In this document: positions 4,297 to 7,772 of the stretch, in pieces
How the letters are laid out: each line of letters opens with the position of its first letter
How positions within the stretch are numbered: position 1 is the stretch's first letter
Source of the DNA: Cyanobacteria bacterium UBA8803
Lineage (GTDB): Bacteria > Cyanobacteriota > Cyanobacteriia > Cyanobacteriales > Coleofasciculaceae
Direction of reading: 5' to 3'
NCBI GenBank assembly: GCA_003505715.1
Contig: DNXU01000550.1
Location: forward strand, 3,763-11,534
DNA length: 7,772 nt
Notes under the pieces: generated by a model
Told to the model about the DNA's origin: nothing
Databases searched by the model: none
The model's input: the letters and a program-made list of their open reading frames with translations, nothing else
Translations under genes and position numbers: made by a program

Positions 4297-6723
4297 CTAC
4301 AACTGTGGGTGATACCTCAATGGCAGTGTAACAGTAAAGGTTGTGCCAATTCCCAATTCACTTTCTACCTCAATCGTCCCTCCCTGCAAATCCACGCATT
4401 TTTTGACAATTGCTAACCCTAGTCCAGTTCCTTGAATGTTGCCCACATTGCTGGCTCTATGGAAGGAATTAAACAGTTGATTGAGGTACTCTGGGGGCAT
4501 ACCGATACCCCGATCCTGGATGCGAAACGTAGCGGATTCGCCATCCCCAATTAGGTCAAATTCTACTTCACCTCCTTGAGGAGAATACTTAATAGCATTG
4601 GAGAGCAAATTCGTCAGAACGTGCCGCAGTAGATTTTCATCCATATGGGCATTGTGGCAGTCGCCGCAGGTAACAAAGGTAAACTCATGCTTGTGAGATA
4701 CCGTCATTTGCATACTTTCTACAATTTCGTAGCAAAAACCGACCAAATCTAGTAATGCTGGTTTGAACTGGAGTTTTCCGGCTTCAGCTTTGCCAATGGT
4801 GAGTACGTCATCTAATAGCTGAGTCATGCGCCGGACAGCCGATTGAATGCGTAGGTGATGGGTTTGTTTTTTCTCGTCAGATAACTTGTCGTTATAGCGT
4901 TCTAGAAGTTCAGAAGATGAAAGAATTGTGGTTAAGGGCGTGCGGAATTCATGGGAAACTAAAGATACAAAACTAGAGCGGAGTTCGCTGAGTTCTCGCT
5001 CCTTTGCTAATGCCTTGCGAATTTCTACCTCGGCCTGCTTAAGTTTGGTGATATCCCGTCCCACGGCTTGAAACTCCATAATATTGCCCTGCTCGTCCAA
5101 CATCATGCGATCGGTCCACTGTTGCCACCGGATTTCTCCAGATGGGAGAATGACTCGGTGTTCGTAGGTGACAATTGACCGCTCAGTTGACAGAGAACAA
5201 AAATTCTGAGTGACCAATTCTTGGTCTTCGGCTGGGATTTCGGGAATAAAACTGTTCCCGATCAGTTCAGAGGGTTGCTTGCTAAAATAGCGGCAGTAGG
5301 CATCGTTGACAAAGGTGAGCCTGCCATCTGGGGTAAACCGACAGATGAGTTCAGTTTGATCTTCAACGATCCCTCGGTAGCGTTCCTCACTCTGCCGCAG
5401 AGCTTCCAGCGCTTGCTTGCGTCTGGTGATATCCTCAATCATGGCTAAGGTGTAGAGGATTTCTCCTGCTTGGCCGCGCAGGGGGATGAGGGTTAAATTC
5501 ACCCAGAGGATGTCGCCATTTTTTTTGATGTATCGTTTTTCCAGTTGGAAACTGTCGCTTTCCCCCTCGATCACCTCTTGCATGTGGGGAATTTCCAGCT
5601 CTAATTCTTCAGGATGGGTAATATCCTTAAAGGTAAGGGCCATGATTTCCGCCTCAGTGTACCCTAGCATGGTACAAAAGGCTCGATTTACCCGAATGTA
5701 GCGATCGTCTAAACTTGCCAAGGTCATGCCAATGGGTGCTTCATCAAACACCTGGCGGAATTGTTCTTCACTCTGGCGTAGCGCGGTTCCGGTTTGGCGG
5801 TGCTGAGCAATTTCTGCCTGGAGTTGCTGGTTAGCTTGGGCGATCTGTTGCGTGCGTTCCTTGACTCGGGTTTCTAGCTCCAGCATGGCAGCTTGCAGCG
5901 CTGCTTCGACCTGTTTGCGTGGAGTTATATCCTGGACGAGGGAAAGAATTGATACTAAGTTACCGGATTCATCTACGAGGACGGAATTGTACCATTCGCA
6001 ATAAACGATCGCCCCATCTTTGGTATAGTTGCGGTTTTCATCGACGGTGCATTTTTTCGTCCCATCCAGCAAGCTAATCAAGATGCGATCGACCATCTGA
6101 GCATCCTCGTTATAAATAAACTGCCAATCCTGGGGACGTAAGCCAATCACTTCCTGAGCTTTCCAACCAAAAAGTTTTTCAGCTTGTTGAGACCAACGCT
6201 GCAAGCGAAATTCGCTATCCCACTCCAAAACTGCTAGAGGTGAGTTTTCGACGTGAAGTCTTAGTTGCTGATATGCTTTCTCTAGGTCGGCTTGGGTCTG
6301 TCGTCTTTCTGTGGTGTCTCCTAAGGCAGTTTCTAACTCCTTGGTAGGAGTAATGTCCTTGGCAATGGCATAAAAGAATCCACCTGGGGAGTGAAACAGT
6401 CTCCAGAACAGCCAACTATAGCTCCCGTCTTTGTGGCAATAGCGATTTTCATACTCGATAATTTCTCCTGGATTACATTGCAAAGCCGCATTCTGAGTAG
6501 CTTCTCGGTCATGGGGATGAACGAACTCAATCCCTGGTCGCGATCGCAATTCGGCATCCGTCCATCCCAGCAGGTTTTCCCAAGCTGGGTTTAGCTCCTG
6601 AAAATATCCGTCTTTTCCCCAGACGCAAAATAGTTCAACTGATAGGGTAAAAAATATATTAAGATCCGTTTTTATCGAGGACGGTTGTGTAATTAATTTG
6701 CTCTGAGTCTTAGAAATCTTCAT
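4297..6723 (-). CDS. Soluble sensor histidine kinase with four PAS domains
   Basis: An 808-residue two-component sensor that should autophosphorylate on histidine and pass the phosphate to a response regulator not present here. Counted from the ATG at 6723, PAS domains lie at about 20-130, 150-275, 320-440 and 445-565. All but the last end in a clear DIT-x-x-K/R PAC-type motif or close variant, and the last ends GRDITKLK. A Gln/Glu-rich coiled coil (about 277-318) separates the second and third. The HisKA domain has SHEFRTP with H591. The ATPase domain has the N-box NLLSNAIKYSP (N709), G1 DRGIG (737-741), F-box LFNSF (750-754) and G2 GTGLGLAIVK (765-774). No membrane segment, receiver or phosphotransfer domain is seen, so it is probably cytoplasmic and senses an internal signal. 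PAS ligands cannot be read from sequence. A TTG at 6735 would add four residues; ATG is preferred because the nearest AGGGA abuts that TTG. The sbtA operon lies downstream on the same strand. Confidence 0.92.
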   Translation of the reverse strand: MKISKTQSKLITQPSSIKTDLNIFFTLSVELFCVWGKDGYFQELNPAWENLLGWTDAELRSRPGIEFVHPHDREATQNAALQCNPGEIIEYENRYCHKDGSYSWLFWRLFHSPGGFFYAIAKDITPTKELETALGDTTERRQTQADLEKAYQQLRLHVENSPLAVLEWDSEFRLQRWSQQAEKLFGWKAQEVIGLRPQDWQFIYNEDAQMVDRILISLLDGTKKCTVDENRNYTKDGAIVYCEWYNSVLVDESGNLVSILSLVQDITPRKQVEAALQAAMLELETRVKERTQQIAQANQQLQAEIAQHRQTGTALRQSEEQFRQVFDEAPIGMTLASLDDRYIRVNRAFCTMLGYTEAEIMALTFKDITHPEELELEIPHMQEVIEGESDSFQLEKRYIKKNGDILWVNLTLIPLRGQAGEILYTLAMIEDITRRKQALEALRQSEERYRGIVEDQTELICRFTPDGRLTFVNDAYCRYFSKQPSELIGNSFIPEIPAEDQELVTQNFCSLSTERSIVTYEHRVILPSGEIRWQQWTDRMMLDEQGNIMEFQAVGRDITKLKQAEVEIRKALAKERELSELRSSFVSLVSHEFRTPLTTILSSSELLERYNDKLSDEKKQTHHLRIQSAVRRMTQLLDDVLTIGKAEAGKLQFKPALLDLVGFCYEIVESMQMTVSHKHEFTFVTCGDCHNAHMDENLLRHVLTNLLSNAIKYSPQGGEVEFDLIGDGESATFRIQDRGIGMPPEYLNQLFNSFHRASNVGNIQGTGLGLAIVKKCVDLQGGTIEVESELGIGTTFTVTLPLRYHPQL
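6540..6547. repeat. HIP1 octamer GCGATCGC
   Basis: A perfect copy within the first PAS domain coding region of the kinase, at the codons following the ELRSR stretch on the - strand. Confidence 0.85.
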
Positions 6724-6736
6724 GCTTGAGTTCAAT

Positions 6737-6751
6737 CCCTAAGGATTAGGG
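6737..6751 (-). promoter_or_regulatory. Perfect hairpin CCCTAA-TCC-TTAGGG just upstream of the kinase start
   Basis: A 6-bp perfect inverted repeat 13 bp before the kinase ATG. On the - strand its 3' arm contains AGGG, the only Shine-Dalgarno-like purine run nearby, so the stem could mask it. It is preceded on that strand by a run of seven T. An operator role is equally possible. Confidence 0.4.
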
Positions 6752-6763
6752 CAAAAAAAGGCT

Positions 6764-6769
6764 ATTCTA
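6764..6769 (-). promoter_or_regulatory. Possible -10 box TAGAAT for the kinase gene
   Basis: TAGAAT on the - strand lies about 40 bp upstream of the kinase ATG. No good -35 box is present at 16-18 bases, so the call is weak. Confidence 0.25.
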
Positions 6770-6836
6770 TGAGGTTGAATTCTTCCAGTATGGCACCTCA
6801 ATTGGGATGGGAGTGGAGACGTGGGTTCTAACTGGA

Positions 6837-6844
6837 GCGATCGC
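6837..6844. repeat. HIP1 octamer GCGATCGC (intergenic)
   Basis: A perfect copy in the 199-bp divergent spacer between the kinase and slipin genes, the only one of the five outside coding sequence. Confidence 0.85.
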
Positions 6845-6886
6845 CCATTCCCGGAGCCTGGGAGCCTTGTATTTCTCAGGACTGCC

Positions 6887-6892
6887 TACAAT
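6887..6892 (+). promoter_or_regulatory. Probable -10 box TACAAT of the slipin gene
   Basis: TACAAT matches the sigma70 -10 consensus at five of six positions and lies 30 bp before the slipin ATG, implying a short leader. TTGTAT (6867-6872) is the best -35 candidate, but the spacing of 14 is short. Confidence 0.4.
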
Positions 6893-6897
6893 AGAGT

Positions 6898-6923
6898 TAT
6901 CTGAGATATATCAAAGCCAGATA
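6898..6923 (+). repeat. Inverted repeat TATCTG-N14-CAGATA ending at the slipin start codon
   Basis: A perfect 6-bp inverted repeat (6898-6903 with 6918-6923) whose right arm ends on the A of the ATG. It lies just after the likely -10 box, a position suited to a repressor site or to an mRNA stem limiting initiation. Chance cannot be excluded. Confidence 0.35.
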
Positions 6924-7747
6924 TGGATACTATAGTAGGTACGCTTTTAGGTATAGTTTTCATTATCAGCCTGAGCGGGCTGAAAATTGACCGGGAATAC
7001 GAACGCGGGGTCATCTTTCGGCTGGGTCGCCTCAATAGTGTGAAGGGGCCAGGGATGTACTGGATTATTCCCCTAGTAGACCAAAAGGCTCAACTGGATG
7101 TCCGCACCAAAACCGTGAGTATTGAGCCGCAAGAAACCGTGACTGCCGATAGCGTCACCATTCGAGTCAATGCCGTTCTCTACTACCGGATTATTGACCC
7201 TTCTAAGGCCATTACTAAGGTCGAAAACTACGAGTTAGCAGTTTATCAAGCTGCCTTAACGACCTTACGCAACGTTGTCGGTCAAAACATCCTTGATGAT
7301 GTCTTGCAAAATCGGGACAAGATTAACACCAAAGTTCAAGAGATTGTAGATGAAATGACCGAGCCTTGGGGCATCGTGATCGAAAGGGTGGAAATGAAGG
7401 ATGTGGAAATTCCCACCAGTATGCAACGGGCAATGGCCAAGGAAGCGGAAGCAGTTCGAGAAAAACGCGCTCGTCTGATTAAAGCCTCAGCGGAACAGGA
7501 AGCCTCGATTAAATTAGCCCAAGCCTCTCAATTGATTGTCGAGAATCCTGCCGCTCTCGAATTGCGCCGGTTACAGATGCTGACAGAAATTGGCGCGGAA
7601 AATAACACGACCACGCTGATTATGATGCCTTCCGACTTCATCACCTTAGCTAAGCAATGGACAGATGTGCTAGCTAAGGGCGAAGCTCAATCGCTCCCTT
7701 CCAACAGCAAGATTAGCATCGATCCCGAACCTCATGTCCATCTTTAA
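6923..7747 (+). CDS. Slipin (bacterial stomatin-like SPFH/band 7 membrane protein)
   Basis: A 274-residue complete member of the SPFH superfamily. These proteins oligomerise on the inner face of a membrane and organise lipid microdomains or associated proteases and channels. One hydrophobic segment at about residues 3-20 anchors the N-terminus. The band 7 domain follows (about 24-190), with the slipin signatures EYERGVIFRLGR (25-36), KGPGMYWIIPLVD (41-53) and SVTIRVNAVLYYRI (77-90). An Ala/Glu/Lys-rich coiled coil (about 168-205) comes next. The C-terminal block is NTTTLIMMPSDF (228-239). The tail ends PEPHVHL. No NfeD-type partner gene, often adjacent to slipins, is in the window. ATG 6923 is chosen because it begins directly at the membrane anchor; the ribosome binding site is weak. 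It is divergent from the kinase. Family is confident; cellular role is unknown. Confidence 0.92.
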   Translation: MDTIVGTLLGIVFIISLSGLKIDREYERGVIFRLGRLNSVKGPGMYWIIPLVDQKAQLDVRTKTVSIEPQETVTADSVTIRVNAVLYYRIIDPSKAITKVENYELAVYQAALTTLRNVVGQNILDDVLQNRDKINTKVQEIVDEMTEPWGIVIERVEMKDVEIPTSMQRAMAKEAEAVREKRARLIKASAEQEASIKLAQASQLIVENPAALELRRLQMLTEIGAENNTTTLIMMPSDFITLAKQWTDVLAKGEAQSLPSNSKISIDPEPHVHL

Positions 7748-7772
7748 GGAAGAGGCAGGAAGTTCCTGAAAG

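Noticed and set aside
4189..4416. A 75-codon + strand frame downstream of the TTGACA box
   Set aside because: It starts with TTG and runs antisense into the well-supported 3' end of the kinase gene; there is no domain or initiation signal.
4641..4670. CGDCH in the kinase, resembling a CxxCH haem c attachment motif
   Set aside because: It lies in the linker before the N-box of a cytoplasmic ATPase domain. Haem c attachment occurs outside the cytoplasm, and similar cysteine-containing sequences are ordinary at this position in cyanobacterial kinases.

Overview
The window is chromosomal DNA from a cyanobacterium, probably a filamentous one (inference). Three things support this: five perfect copies of the HIP1 octamer GCGATCGC (411, 446, 3517, 6540, 6837); a GGGGAAT-type short tandem repeat of the kind common in filamentous cyanobacterial genomes; and the gene content, which is cyanobacterial-type ClpC, an SbtA/SbtB-type bicarbonate transport pair and a multi-PAS histidine kinase. 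No mobile element, CRISPR array, tRNA or rRNA gene is visible.

Layout. (1) Bases 1-1552, + strand: the 3' two-thirds of clpC, cut only by the window edge. (2) 1553-1762: a convergent intergenic spacer with a probable bidirectional terminator and a second, longer perfect inverted repeat. (3) 1763-3818, - strand: a compact three-gene operon transcribed sbtA -> sbtB-like PII protein -> Tat-exported beta-carbonic anhydrase. The first gap is 4 bp; a GGGGAAT repeat fills the second. (4) 3819-4296: a 478-bp AT-rich spacer upstream of sbtA with several palindromes and a tandem repeat but no convincing gene. (5) 4297-6723, - strand: a soluble histidine kinase with four PAS domains and no partner response regulator in view. 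(6) 6724-6922: a divergent promoter region. (7) 6923-7747, + strand: a complete slipin (stomatin-like SPFH protein).

How the genes fit together. The core is an inorganic-carbon module. SbtA-family permeases import bicarbonate with Na+. The PII-like protein is the expected nucleotide-responsive regulator of that permease. The carbonic anhydrase carries a twin-arginine signal and should act outside the cytoplasmic membrane, where it would interconvert CO2 and bicarbonate at the transporter's mouth. Both the permease and the PII-like protein differ from the best-studied Synechocystis pair: the permease is shorter, and the PII-like protein lacks the C-terminal CGPEGC-type redox tail. The module therefore looks like a less-studied branch. 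The kinase lies upstream on the same strand, but the 478-bp gap makes co-transcription uncertain. A regulatory link is only a hypothesis. ClpC and the slipin are probably unrelated neighbours.
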